The notes below the pieces were generated by a model, which was not told where the DNA came from, searched no databases, and was given only the letters and a program-made list of their open reading frames with translations. This document shows positions 28,254 to 36,135 of a DNA stretch of 64,000 nt, piece after piece. The DNA comes from Nocardioides szechwanensis (GTDB taxonomy: Bacteria; Actinomycetota; Actinomycetes; Propionibacteriales; Nocardioidaceae), in assembly GCF_900103935.1 (NCBI RefSeq), contig NZ_FNIC01000004.1:347220-411219 (forward strand). Reading direction: 5' to 3'. The position numbers were made by a program, and so were the translations under genes. Within the stretch, counting starts at the first letter, position 1, and the number at the start of each line of letters is the position of its first letter.

Positions 28254-29411
28254 GTCGGCAGCCGCCAGCCGCCGGATGCCGTCCTCGATGACCTCGGGCT
28301 GCTTGCAGAACGCCCACCGCACCAGGTGCCGACCCGCCTCGCGGTCGTCGTAGAAGACCTGCGCGGGGATCGCGACGACGCCGGCGCGCTCCGGCAGCGC
28401 CTGGCAGAACGCCAGGCCGTCGTCCCAGCCGAGGTCGCGCACGTCGGTGGTCGCGAAGTAGGTGCCCTCGGGCACCTGGACGGTCAGCCCGGCGGCGGCC
28501 AGGCCTTCGCACAGGAGGTCCCGGCGCTGCTGGAGGTCGGCGGCCAGCTCGGTCGGGAAGTCGGGGTGCTCGTCGAGCGCCAGCGCGACCGCGGGCTGGA
28601 GCGGCGAGCCGGAGGTGAAGGTCAGCCACTGCTTGGCCGCGAGCACCGCGCCGACCAGGTCGGCCGGACCGGTCGCCCAGCCGACCTTCCACCCGGTGAA
28701 GGAGTAGGACTTGCCGGCGCTGGACAGCGTCAGCGTGCGTTCGGCCATGCCGGGCAGGGTCGCGAGCGGCACGTGCTCGTGGTCGTCGAAGACCAGGTGC
28801 TCGTAGACCTCGTCGGTGATCACCACCAGGTCGTGCTCGATCGCCACGTCGGCGACCGCCTGGAGCTCGTCACGGCGCAGCACGCTGCCGGTCGGGTTGT
28901 GCGGTGAGTTGAGCAGCACGAACCGGGTGCGCGCGGTGACCGCGGCCCGCAGCTCGTCGGCGTCGAGCCGGAAGTCGGGGGCGCGCAGGGTGACCGGGCG
29001 GCGTACGCCACCGGCCATCTGGATCATCGCGACGTAGGAGTCGTAGTAGGGCTCGAGCACGACGACCTCGTCACCCGGGTCGACCAGGCCCAGCAGGGCC
29101 GCGGCCACCGCCTCCGTGCAGCCGGTGGTGACCACGACCTGGGAGTCGGGGTCGAGCTCGATCCCGTAGTGGCGCTGCTGGTGGCGGGCGATCGCCTGGC
29201 GCAGCGCGGGGACACCGATGCCCGGTGCGTACTGGTTGGCGCCCTCCTCCAGCGCCCGCACCGCCCGCGCCACCACCTCGGGCGGGCCGTCGACGTCGGG
29301 GAAGCCCTGGCCCAGGTTGACCGAGCCGGTGCGCACGGCCAGCGCCGACATCTGGGAGAAGATCGTCGGCGGGATGCCGTCGAGCCGGCGCGCGTGCTGG
29401 TGAGCGGGCAT
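28242..29411 (-). CDS. class I/II PLP-dependent aminotransferase, 389 aa
   Basis: A fold-type I aminotransferase close to the methionine/kynurenine/N-succinyldiaminopimelate group. Markers are VNLGQGFPDVDGP near residue 35, NQYAPGIGVPALRQAI, LNSPHNPTG, VITDEVYEHLVF, and the PLP Schiff-base Lys in SSAGKSYSFTGWKVGWATG. Actinobacterial relatives are often annotated DapC, but substrate cannot be assigned from sequence, so no symbol is given. The ATG follows a TAGGCT -10 box by 7 nt (leaderless). It diverges from pyrE across a dispersed palindromic repeat. Confidence 0.92.
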   Translation of the reverse strand: MPAHQHARRLDGIPPTIFSQMSALAVRTGSVNLGQGFPDVDGPPEVVARAVRALEEGANQYAPGIGVPALRQAIARHQQRHYGIELDPDSQVVVTTGCTEAVAAALLGLVDPGDEVVVLEPYYDSYVAMIQMAGGVRRPVTLRAPDFRLDADELRAAVTARTRFVLLNSPHNPTGSVLRRDELQAVADVAIEHDLVVITDEVYEHLVFDDHEHVPLATLPGMAERTLTLSSAGKSYSFTGWKVGWATGPADLVGAVLAAKQWLTFTSGSPLQPAVALALDEHPDFPTELAADLQQRRDLLCEGLAAAGLTVQVPEGTYFATTDVRDLGWDDGLAFCQALPERAGVVAIPAQVFYDDREAGRHLVRWAFCKQPEVIEDGIRRLAAADLGA

Positions 29412-29418
29412 GCGAGCG

Positions 29419-29424
29419 AGCCTA
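29419..29424 (-). promoter_or_regulatory. -10 box TAGGCT of leaderless aminotransferase promoter
   Basis: TAGGCT on the minus strand lies 7 nt before ATG 29411. No Shine-Dalgarno is present. Confidence 0.55.
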
Positions 29425-29429
29425 CGACG

Positions 29430-29491
29430 GGTGGTTTCGAGGCTCGCAAGCTCGCACCTCAGGACGAGCGCTCGCTCGCACCTCAACCACC
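29430..29491. repeat. dispersed palindrome, expanded copy (related to 63317-63355)
   Basis: Outer arms GGTGGTTTCGAGGCTCGC (29430-29447) and GCTCGCACCTCAACCACC (29474-29491) match the reverse complement of the element at 63317-63355. Here the centre is longer by about 23 bp because GCTCGCACCTCA occurs twice (about 29450 and 29474). It lies between the divergent aminotransferase and pyrE promoters. Confidence 0.75.
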
Positions 29492-29493
29492 GA

Positions 29494-29499
29494 TAATGT
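29494..29499 (+). promoter_or_regulatory. -10 box TAATGT of leaderless pyrE promoter
   Basis: TAATGT ends 6 nt before the pyrE GTG at 29506, directly adjoining the palindromic repeat, which therefore occupies the -35 region. Confidence 0.55.
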
Positions 29500-29505
29500 T
29501 CGGAC

Positions 29506-30048
29506 GTGACCAGTGATCCCAGCAGTGACTCGGGCCTCGCGGCCGACATCGACGCCTGCTGCCGCCTGACGGGGGAGTTCACGCTCCGGTCGGGGCAGGT
29601 GTCGTCGGAGTACTTCGACAAGTACCTCTTCGAGGCGCAGCCGGAGCTGTTGGCGCGGGTGGCCCGGCAGATGGTGCCGCTGCTGCCGCACGACACCGAC
29701 CTGCTCGGTGGGCTCGAGCTCGGAGGCATCCCGATCGCGACGATGGTCAGCAGCCTGACCGGCCGGCCGGCGCTGTTCGTGCGCAAGCAGGCCAAGGAGT
29801 ACGGCACCTGCAAGCTGGCCGAGGGACCGGACGTGGCCGGGCGGCGGGTCACCCTGGTCGAGGACGTGATCACCACGGGTGGCGCCGTACGCGACGCGAC
29901 CAACGCGCTGCGGGCCGCGGGCGCCGTCGTGGAGGTCGTCGTGTGCGCGATCGACCGCAGCCCCGCCGGGGAGAACCCGTTGGCCGACGTCGGCCTCGAG
30001 GTGCGCCCGGTGCTCACCAAGGCGCAGCTGGACGCCGTCCGCGGCTGA
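29506..30048 (+). CDS. pyrE: orotate phosphoribosyltransferase PyrE, 180 aa
   Basis: Catalyses orotate + PRPP to OMP, the fifth step of de novo pyrimidine synthesis. The PRPP-binding loop VTLVEDVITTGGAV is at about 117-130, preceded by the family segments FTLRSGQVSSEYFDKYLFE and GGLELGGIPIATMVS, and the mobile loop RKQAKEYGT. Length is typical. It stands alone rather than in a pyr operon, next to the DedA and TrmH genes as in other actinobacteria. GTG start with a -10 box 6 nt upstream and no Shine-Dalgarno suggests a leaderless transcript. Confidence 0.97.
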   Translation: MTSDPSSDSGLAADIDACCRLTGEFTLRSGQVSSEYFDKYLFEAQPELLARVARQMVPLLPHDTDLLGGLELGGIPIATMVSSLTGRPALFVRKQAKEYGTCKLAEGPDVAGRRVTLVEDVITTGGAVRDATNALRAAGAVVEVVVCAIDRSPAGENPLADVGLEVRPVLTKAQLDAVRG

Positions 30049-30069
30049 CGCGGAGCCAGCTGGTCCGGC

Positions 30070-30786
30070 TCAGCCCTCGACCGGGCCTTCGACGACGTCC
30101 TCGACGACGTCCTTGGCCTGGCGGCGGTGCTTCCACCACTCGTAGGCCACGGGGACCAGGGAGAAGGCGATGATCACGATGATCGCCTTGTCGATGTTCT
30201 CGCCGAGGGTGGGGAACGCCGAGCCGAGGAAGTAGCCGAGCGCGAGGACGCTGGCGACCCAGAGCGCGGCTCCCACCAGGCTCCACTTGAAGAAGCGCTG
30301 GCGGTCCATGCGGGTCACTCCCGCGACCACGGTGATGTAGGTCCGCACGAACGGGACGAAGCGGCCGATCACCAGGGCCTTGTTGCCGTGCTTCTCGAAG
30401 AAGGCGCTGGTCTGGTCGAAGTACTTGCGCTTGAGGATCCGCCCCTCGCGGTTGTAGAGCGGCGGGCCGATGGCCCGGCCTATCTCGTAGCCGGCGACAT
30501 TGCCCATCACCGCGGCCACCGTCAGCAGCAGGAATGTCACCAGCAGCTCGACGAACGGGGCGCCGGGGAACAGGTCGATCTTCTCGCCGGCGATGAAGAG
30601 CCCGAGCGCGAAGAGCAGGGTGTCGCCCGGCAGGAACGGGAAGAAGAGCCCGCACTCGACGAAGATGATCAGCAGGCTGATCCAGAAGAACTGGGCGTCG
30701 AAGCGCTCGAGCAGCCAGTTGGGATCCATCCAGTCCATGCCCAGGAGCAGGGGCTGGAGCTCGACGAGGTCGAGGAGGGCAGTCAC
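30070..30786 (-). CDS. DedA-family membrane protein, 238 aa
   Basis: A DedA/SNARE-associated (VTT) family membrane protein with about 5-6 membrane segments. Family signatures include FVECGLFFPFLPGDTLLF, the motif GNVAGYEIGRAIG, and FGRFVPFVRTY-type segment IGRFVPFVRTYITVVAGVTRM. Characterised DedA proteins flip or recycle lipid carriers such as undecaprenyl phosphate, or support membrane homeostasis. GTG 30786 is favoured over TTG 30792 because a TACGGT -10 box ends 6 nt ahead of it. It converges on pyrE and diverges from the TrmH gene. Confidence 0.93.
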   Translation of the reverse strand: MTALLDLVELQPLLLGMDWMDPNWLLERFDAQFFWISLLIIFVECGLFFPFLPGDTLLFALGLFIAGEKIDLFPGAPFVELLVTFLLLTVAAVMGNVAGYEIGRAIGPPLYNREGRILKRKYFDQTSAFFEKHGNKALVIGRFVPFVRTYITVVAGVTRMDRQRFFKWSLVGAALWVASVLALGYFLGSAFPTLGENIDKAIIVIIAFSLVPVAYEWWKHRRQAKDVVEDVVEGPVEG

Positions 30787-30792
30787 GCGCAA

Positions 30793-30798
30793 ACCGTA
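30793..30798 (-). promoter_or_regulatory. -10 box TACGGT of leaderless DedA-gene promoter
   Basis: TACGGT on the minus strand is separated from GTG 30786 by TTGCGC (6 nt). It faces the TAGTCT box of the divergent methyltransferase gene. Confidence 0.5.
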
Positions 30799-30824
30799 CC
30801 CGGGGCCTCCTACACGGACCTGGG

Positions 30825-30830
30825 TAGTCT
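30825..30830 (+). promoter_or_regulatory. -10 box TAGTCT of leaderless TrmH-family gene
   Basis: TAGTCT lies 6 nt before the GTG at 30837; no Shine-Dalgarno precedes the start. Confidence 0.55.
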
Positions 30831-30836
30831 CGCGCC

Positions 30837-31544
30837 GTGCCGGACCCGGATGAGAGCGCTGCCAGCGGGGTCGAGCGCAACGCGCCGTACGACCCGATGC
30901 CGCACGGTCCCGCCGAGGTCGGCGTCGGCCCGTGGGAGGGCCCGTGGCCGACCGGCGCGCAGTACGACCCCGTGCTGCTGGCCGAGGGCGACCGCCGCAA
31001 CGTCGTGGACCGCTACCGCTACTGGAGCCTCGAGGCGATCGTGGCCGACCTCGACCTGCGCCGCCACGACTTCCACGTCGCGATCGAGAACTGGCAGCAC
31101 GACTTCAACATCGGCACGATCGTCCGCTCCGCCAACGCGTTCCTCGCCGCCGAGGTGCACATTGTCGGCAACCGGCGCTGGAACCGCCGCGGCGCGATGG
31201 TGACCGACCGCTACCAGCACGTGCGGCACCACCCCACCGTCGCCGACCTGGTCGCCTACCTCCACGAGCGCGACGTGCGGCTGCTCGGCGTCGACAACCT
31301 GCCCGGGAGCGCGCACCTGGAGACGATGCGTATGCCGCGGCGGGTCTGCTTCCTGTTCGGCCAGGAGGGTCCGGGGCTCTCCGAGGGTGCGCGGGACGCC
31401 TGCGACGGCACGTTCTCGATCGCGCAGTTCGGCTCGACCCGCTCGATCAACGCCTCGGCCGCGGCCGCCATCGCGATGCACTCCTGGGTCCGTGAGTACG
31501 CCGACCTCGCGGGCGAGGGTGCCGCCGAGCCCTGGCGGGGCTGA
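30837..31544 (+). CDS. TrmH/SpoU-family RNA 2'-O-methyltransferase, 235 aa
   Basis: A SPOUT-fold rRNA/tRNA ribose methyltransferase. The three motifs of the knot are present: NIGTIVRSANAF (motif 1), FLFGQEGPGLS (motif 2) and IAQFGSTRSINASAAAAI (motif 3, SAM-binding loop). About 70 N-terminal residues precede motif 1. The exact RNA target is unknown. Genes of this type lie near pyrE and fba in actinobacteria, as here. GTG start with a -10 box 6 nt upstream suggests a leaderless mRNA. Confidence 0.94.
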   Translation: MPDPDESAASGVERNAPYDPMPHGPAEVGVGPWEGPWPTGAQYDPVLLAEGDRRNVVDRYRYWSLEAIVADLDLRRHDFHVAIENWQHDFNIGTIVRSANAFLAAEVHIVGNRRWNRRGAMVTDRYQHVRHHPTVADLVAYLHERDVRLLGVDNLPGSAHLETMRMPRRVCFLFGQEGPGLSEGARDACDGTFSIAQFGSTRSINASAAAAIAMHSWVREYADLAGEGAAEPWRG

Positions 31545-31547
31545 CCG

Positions 31548-33275
31548 TCAGCAGGACATATCGAGCTCGCGCACCTGGCCGCGCCCGACGAGCACGCGGG
31601 TGGTCTGCCGGACCTTCCCGGCGCGTGTGCAGGTGAGCGTGTAGCGCTCGGGCTCGGCCGCGGTCGGCCGGGTCGACGGGTTGACGTGCCAGGTGAACGT
31701 CCCGTCGGCCGGGACCCGGATCGACGTGCGGAACGTGGCGGGGCTGGAGCCGTCCCAGGTCGCCGTCGAGGCGTCGCGGGTGAGCGTGAGCCGGGCGCCC
31801 GCGGGGGCCCGGCCGCTGAGCACCGAGTGGTGCTCGGGGTCGGCGGCGTGCTCGAGGGCGATCAGGTACGCCGCGCGGTTGCGGCCGTAGTGGTCGACCA
31901 CGTCCTCGAACGGCGGGTGGAACTCGGTGCCGCCGATCTCGAAGGTGTAGCCGTACGTCCCGGTGGCGCCGTAGGCCCAGTCCTCGGTGGTGCCCATGCC
32001 GTCGTACAGGGCGTAGCTGCGCTGGCTGGTGTAGCCGTTCTGCCGGGCGAGGCGGCCACCGAGTGCGGCCATCGCCCGCTCGTCGCGGGCCAGGCCGACC
32101 CGGCGGCCGGCGTCGGTGACGTGGTCGGGGGAGCCGGACCACGGCCGGAGGACGAGGTTGCCGAAGGTGTGGTTGGTGATCATCCCGGTCGCCGAGCGCG
32201 ACAGGAACAGGTCGCGCACGTTGCGGGTCTCGGGCTCGGAGAACGGCGCGGCGCCGTGGTAGCGCGGGTCCAGCAGGCCGGCGTGGAACTCGGTCGCGCT
32301 CGGCACCTGACCGGCGGCGCCCGGCCCGCCCCACCACATGCCGTAGTTGCGGTTGAGGTCCACCCCGAGGCCGAACCCGGCCGGGGTCGCGAGCATCGCG
32401 CCGCAGCTGCCGTCGGGGGTGTCGACGCCGTCGGCGAGCCGGCAGTTCTTGCGCAGGTAGGCCATGCCGGGCGTCAGCACCTGGGTCGCCGTCGGGATGA
32501 CGGTGCCGCTGGGGTCGAGCGGGTTGAGCAGGTTGAGGTCGACCAGCCCGCCGGACGTGCGCGAGAGGTCGAAACCGTCGGCGTTGACCACCGGGACGAG
32601 CACCACGCGCAGCCGGTCGAGGAGCCGGGTGACCCGCGCGTCGTGGCCGTAGCCGCGCACCAGCTCGTGGGCGAACTCCATCGTGTGCTCGGCCGACGGC
32701 CACTCGCGGGCGTGGTGGAGACCCAGCATCACGAACGTCGGCCGGCCCGACGCGGGCCGGCGTACGTCACTGCCGATCTCGATGGCCCGGACGGTGCGCC
32801 CGTCGAGGGTGGGACGGGCGAGGGTGAAGGTCCGCACCAGCGACGGGCGACGCTTCGCCAGTCCGCGCATCTCCCGGTCGTAGTCCTCCAGGGTGCGGTA
32901 CGACGTGCGCCCCGACGGCAGCGGGGAGCGGGCCGTGCCGGCGGCGTACTCCGCGTTGGCGAGGTTGTTGGCGGCCTCGCGGGCCAGCAGGTCCCCGATC
33001 GTGACCTGCCACTCGAGCCCGCTGCCGGCGAGCCGGTCGCGGTCGTCGGCCGTGTGCAGGACGAGGTCAGTGTGGTCCGGCCCGGCGTGCTCGGTGCCGT
33101 CGAGGCCGAGCCCGGCCAGGGTGGCCCGCTCGGCCGGGGTGTCGGTGTGGACGCGCACCAGCTGAGGGCTGAACGGCGCCACCGGCTCCGACCCGTGGCC
33201 CGGGCCCACGACGCCGAGCAGCCCGGCGCTCAGGGCGAGGGCTACCAGGGTGGCGGCGGTGCGAAGGCGCGTCAT
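31548..33275 (-). CDS. secreted M14 zinc carboxypeptidase, 575 aa
   Basis: A signal peptide (LVALALSAGLLGVVGPGHG) is followed by a propeptide-like region (about 35-110), an M14 catalytic domain (about 120-475) and a small C-terminal beta module ending RYTLTCTRAGKVRQTTRVLVGRGQ. The zinc motif HHAREWPS (HxxE), NHTF and the catalytic Glu in YTFEIGGTEFHPP are all present, and VDLNRNYGMWWGG fits the S1' region. It should cleave C-terminal residues from extracellular peptides. It is a paralogue of the 714-aa protein at 33862 and shares the C-terminal module. It converges on the TrmH gene with a 3-nt gap. Confidence 0.93.
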   Translation of the reverse strand: MTRLRTAATLVALALSAGLLGVVGPGHGSEPVAPFSPQLVRVHTDTPAERATLAGLGLDGTEHAGPDHTDLVLHTADDRDRLAGSGLEWQVTIGDLLAREAANNLANAEYAAGTARSPLPSGRTSYRTLEDYDREMRGLAKRRPSLVRTFTLARPTLDGRTVRAIEIGSDVRRPASGRPTFVMLGLHHAREWPSAEHTMEFAHELVRGYGHDARVTRLLDRLRVVLVPVVNADGFDLSRTSGGLVDLNLLNPLDPSGTVIPTATQVLTPGMAYLRKNCRLADGVDTPDGSCGAMLATPAGFGLGVDLNRNYGMWWGGPGAAGQVPSATEFHAGLLDPRYHGAAPFSEPETRNVRDLFLSRSATGMITNHTFGNLVLRPWSGSPDHVTDAGRRVGLARDERAMAALGGRLARQNGYTSQRSYALYDGMGTTEDWAYGATGTYGYTFEIGGTEFHPPFEDVVDHYGRNRAAYLIALEHAADPEHHSVLSGRAPAGARLTLTRDASTATWDGSSPATFRTSIRVPADGTFTWHVNPSTRPTAAEPERYTLTCTRAGKVRQTTRVLVGRGQVRELDMSC

Positions 33276-33366
33276 GACGGGACAACCGCCGAGGCAGCCC
33301 CGGGGTCACTGTGACGTTGGGCTCGTCAGCACCTTGGAGCCTGTCGACGGCCCGGGACACCGGTTG

Positions 33367-33840
33367 TCACGAGCCGAGGTCGCGCAGCAGCCGTCGGTGC
33401 GTGAGCTCGAGGAGGGCCTCGCGCGCCGGGAGGTCCGCGAGCAGGTACGCCGTCCCGAGCAGGCCGCTCGGGTCGAGCCGCACCGTCTGGCGCAGCGCGC
33501 AGCCGGCGGTGCGCGGCTGGACCTCGGAGACCAGCGTGACCGTGCCCGGCGCGCGGACCTCCGCGGTGAGGACCAGGCGCCGGTGCGTGTGGTCGGCCTC
33601 GGTGACCCGCCAGAGACCGGCGAGGTCACCCGTCGCCAGCACCGGCGTCCCCGGAGGGTCCCAGCGGCGGCCGGTGCCGCCGGTGAGCCGGTCGAGGGCG
33701 CCGCGGACGACGAACGGCGCGGCGTCGACGTACCACTGCGGGCCGGCGCGCCCCGAGGCCACGACCGCCCACGCCTCTTCGGCGGTGAGGGGCAGGCGGG
33801 ACTCCCGGGAGGTGCTGGTCAGGGAGCTCCGTCGGCGCAT
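33367..33840 (-). CDS. DUF2867 domain-containing protein, 157 aa
   Basis: A SRPBCC-like fold protein of the DUF2867 type: TAEEAWAVVASG near the start, RWDPPG, then LAGLWRVTEADHTHRRLVLTAEVRAPG-like strands and the end CALRQTVRLDPSGLLGTAYLLADLP. In many genomes this domain is fused to an NAD-binding domain; here it stands alone. No catalytic residues can be named. It lies between the two M14 peptidase genes on the same strand, 21 nt downstream of the larger one. Confidence 0.8.
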   Translation of the reverse strand: MRRRSSLTSTSRESRLPLTAEEAWAVVASGRAGPQWYVDAAPFVVRGALDRLTGGTGRRWDPPGTPVLATGDLAGLWRVTEADHTHRRLVLTAEVRAPGTVTLVSEVQPRTAGCALRQTVRLDPSGLLGTAYLLADLPAREALLELTHRRLLRDLGS

Positions 33841-33861
33841 TCCTCCGAGGCTACGGACCGC

Positions 33862-36006
33862 TCACCAACGGCGGCGGCACTCCCCGAGGTCGACCTGCTT
33901 GGTCTGGCCGCGGCCGATGAAGACCTGGGTCGTCTGGAGGACCTTCCCGAACTTCTCGCAGGTGAGCGTGTAGGCCTCGCGCGTGCCCTTGGTCGTGAGG
34001 GTGCGGGCGTCGAAGAACGACTCCGTCAGCGTGTAGGACGGCGACGCCGAGGCGTAGTTGGTGACCCGGAGGACGTAGGTGCCGGCGGGGGCGTCGGGCA
34101 GCTCGACCATCTCCTTGGAGCCGGGCAGCTCGCCGGAGGTCCCGACCTCGACCAGCTGGCCGCCCTGCTTGCGGAAGACGGTGAGGTCCAGGTCGTCGGG
34201 GGTCGGCCAGTCGAGCTCCGTGCGCCACAGGTCGACCGGCTTCGAGAGCACGAACGTGTGGTCGGTCGAGCCGTTGGGAGCCGCCGTGGTGCCGTCGATC
34301 GTGGTGACCTTGAACGGCCTGTCGGCCAGGGCCTGGTAGGTGCGGGGACGCACGACCGGCCGGGTGGACGGGTTGACGATCCACGAGAACGCGCCGTCGG
34401 CGCCGACCCGGATCGGGGTGTCGATGCGGTCGCGGAACGACGACTCCCAGGTGGGGCTGCGGAACGTCTTCGACAGCCGGATCGTGGCGCCCTTCGGCGC
34501 CTTGCCCTCGAGGACGCCGCTGTAGCGGGTGTCGACGGCGTGCTCGAGCGCGATCAGGAACGCGGCGCGGTTGCCCTTGCCGGCGTACTTGCCGGCGCCG
34601 AGGTACTCACCGACGACCTCCTGGTACGGCGGGTGGAACTCGTTGGCGCCGATCTCGAAGGTGTAGCCGAAACCGCCGGTGGCGTTGTAGGACCAGTCCT
34701 CGGTGGTGCCGGTCGTGTCGTAGAGCTGCCAGCCGTGGATGTTGGCGTAGCCGTTCTGGGCGCTCATCCGGGCGCCGAGCTGCTTGAGCGCCTGCTCGTC
34801 GGGGGCGTCGCCGACCGGGAGGCCGTCGTGGCCGATCGTGTTGGGGTTGACCCCGTTGGGGCGCAGCACCAGGTTGGAGAAGGTGTGGTTGGAGATCAGC
34901 ATCGTGACCTGGCGGCTCGACACGAGGTCCTGGATGTTCTTGGTCTCCGGCTCCGAGAACGGGCCGGCGCCGCGGTAGGTCGGGTCGGCGATGCCGGTCT
35001 CGACCTCGGCCGCGTCGGGCTCCGTCTCGGCCGCGCCGGGACCGCCCCAGAAGCCGCCGTAGTTGCGGTTGAGGTCGACGCCGAGGCCGAAGCCGCCGTT
35101 GCTGTTGAGGGTCAGCGCGCAGGTGCCGTCAGGCGTGTCCTGGCCGTCGACGACGCGGCAGTTCTTGCGCTTGTAGGTCTGGCCCGGGGTGGCGAGGATC
35201 GACGCGGAGCCACCGAGCGGGTCGTTGGGGTTGAGCGCGCGCAGGTCGACGTACTCGCCGTCGGTGCGCGAGAGGTGGAAGCCGTCGACGTTGACGACGG
35301 GTACGACGATGACGCGCGCCTTGCCGAGCAGGTCGGTGATCCGCTGGTTGCGGCCGAAGCTCTTCGCCAGGTCGGTGGCGAACTCCATGGCCAGCTCGCC
35401 CGAGGGCCACTCACGCGCGTGGTGGACGCCCATCAGCAGGAACGTCGGCTGGCCGCTCAGCGGCTTGCGCACGTCGCGGCCGATCTCGACGCCGTAGATG
35501 GGGCGTCCGTCCAGGCTCGGCCGCTTCAGTGTGAATCGCTTGACGAGGGTGGGGTGCTTGCGTGCCAGTGCCGCCATGTCGGCGTTGTAGTCGGCGAGGG
35601 TGCGGTAGCCGGTGCGGCCCGAGGGCAGTTGCGACCTCGCGACCCGGGCGGCGTAGACCTCGTTGAGCTCGGCGATCTCGACACCGCGCGCCACGAGGTC
35701 GGGGATCCGGACGTCGTGGGTGAAGCCGGCGGCCGTGAGCGCGGCGAGGTCGGCGGGGGTGTGCAGCACGACCTCGATGTAGTCGTGGCCGGCGTGCTCG
35801 GTGAGGTCGAGGCCGAGCTGCTGGAGCCGCTCCTTGTCGGCCCGGGTGGGGGTGTCGACGGTGACGAGCTGGGGCGCGAAGTCGGCCACGGGCGCCGCGG
35901 CGGGCGGGGCGGCGCCGGTGGGCTGCGCGAGCATCGTGGCGCACAGCGTGAGGGCGGCGCCGGCGGCGGCCAGGGCGGTGCTGGAGCGGAGGGGGCGGCG
36001 GACCAT
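33862..36006 (-). CDS. secreted M14 zinc carboxypeptidase with PPC-like domain, 714 aa
   Basis: A signal peptide (ALAAAGAALTLCATMLAQPTGA) is followed by a propeptide-like region, an M14 catalytic domain (about 125-480), a beta domain, an inserted pre-peptidase-C-like domain of about 120 residues (about 560-680: FVLSKPVDLWRTELDW, AGTYVLRVTNYAS) and the C-terminal module TLTCEKFGKVLQTTQVFIGRGQ shared with its paralogue. Zinc ligands HHAREWPS and the catalytic Glu in YTFEIGANEFHPP are intact. It is an extracellular peptidase. AGGAG precedes the ATG. It diverges from fba. Confidence 0.93.
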   Translation of the reverse strand: MVRRPLRSSTALAAAGAALTLCATMLAQPTGAAPPAAAPVADFAPQLVTVDTPTRADKERLQQLGLDLTEHAGHDYIEVVLHTPADLAALTAAGFTHDVRIPDLVARGVEIAELNEVYAARVARSQLPSGRTGYRTLADYNADMAALARKHPTLVKRFTLKRPSLDGRPIYGVEIGRDVRKPLSGQPTFLLMGVHHAREWPSGELAMEFATDLAKSFGRNQRITDLLGKARVIVVPVVNVDGFHLSRTDGEYVDLRALNPNDPLGGSASILATPGQTYKRKNCRVVDGQDTPDGTCALTLNSNGGFGLGVDLNRNYGGFWGGPGAAETEPDAAEVETGIADPTYRGAGPFSEPETKNIQDLVSSRQVTMLISNHTFSNLVLRPNGVNPNTIGHDGLPVGDAPDEQALKQLGARMSAQNGYANIHGWQLYDTTGTTEDWSYNATGGFGYTFEIGANEFHPPYQEVVGEYLGAGKYAGKGNRAAFLIALEHAVDTRYSGVLEGKAPKGATIRLSKTFRSPTWESSFRDRIDTPIRVGADGAFSWIVNPSTRPVVRPRTYQALADRPFKVTTIDGTTAAPNGSTDHTFVLSKPVDLWRTELDWPTPDDLDLTVFRKQGGQLVEVGTSGELPGSKEMVELPDAPAGTYVLRVTNYASASPSYTLTESFFDARTLTTKGTREAYTLTCEKFGKVLQTTQVFIGRGQTKQVDLGECRRRW

Positions 36007-36123
36007 GGTCGGGACTCCTGATCGGGTTCGTCCGAGGGGGCTTGTCAGACAAACGTGTCAAGGGGCCGAAGGTCACGGGAGGCGTGGGTCTCGTTGCCCT
36101 TCGGGCGACTCGCGAGTAGCCAC

Positions 36124-36129
36124 TAGGGT
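36124..36129 (+). promoter_or_regulatory. -10 box TAGGGT of leaderless fba promoter
   Basis: TAGGGT is followed by 6 nt (CGAGAC) and then ATG 36136. There is no Shine-Dalgarno site for this abundant glycolytic enzyme, supporting leaderless expression. Confidence 0.55.
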
Positions 36130-36135
36130 CGAGAC

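Noticed and set aside
28242..29411. Naming the aminotransferase dapC
   Set aside because: The group contains enzymes with different substrates and nothing nearby belongs to lysine synthesis.
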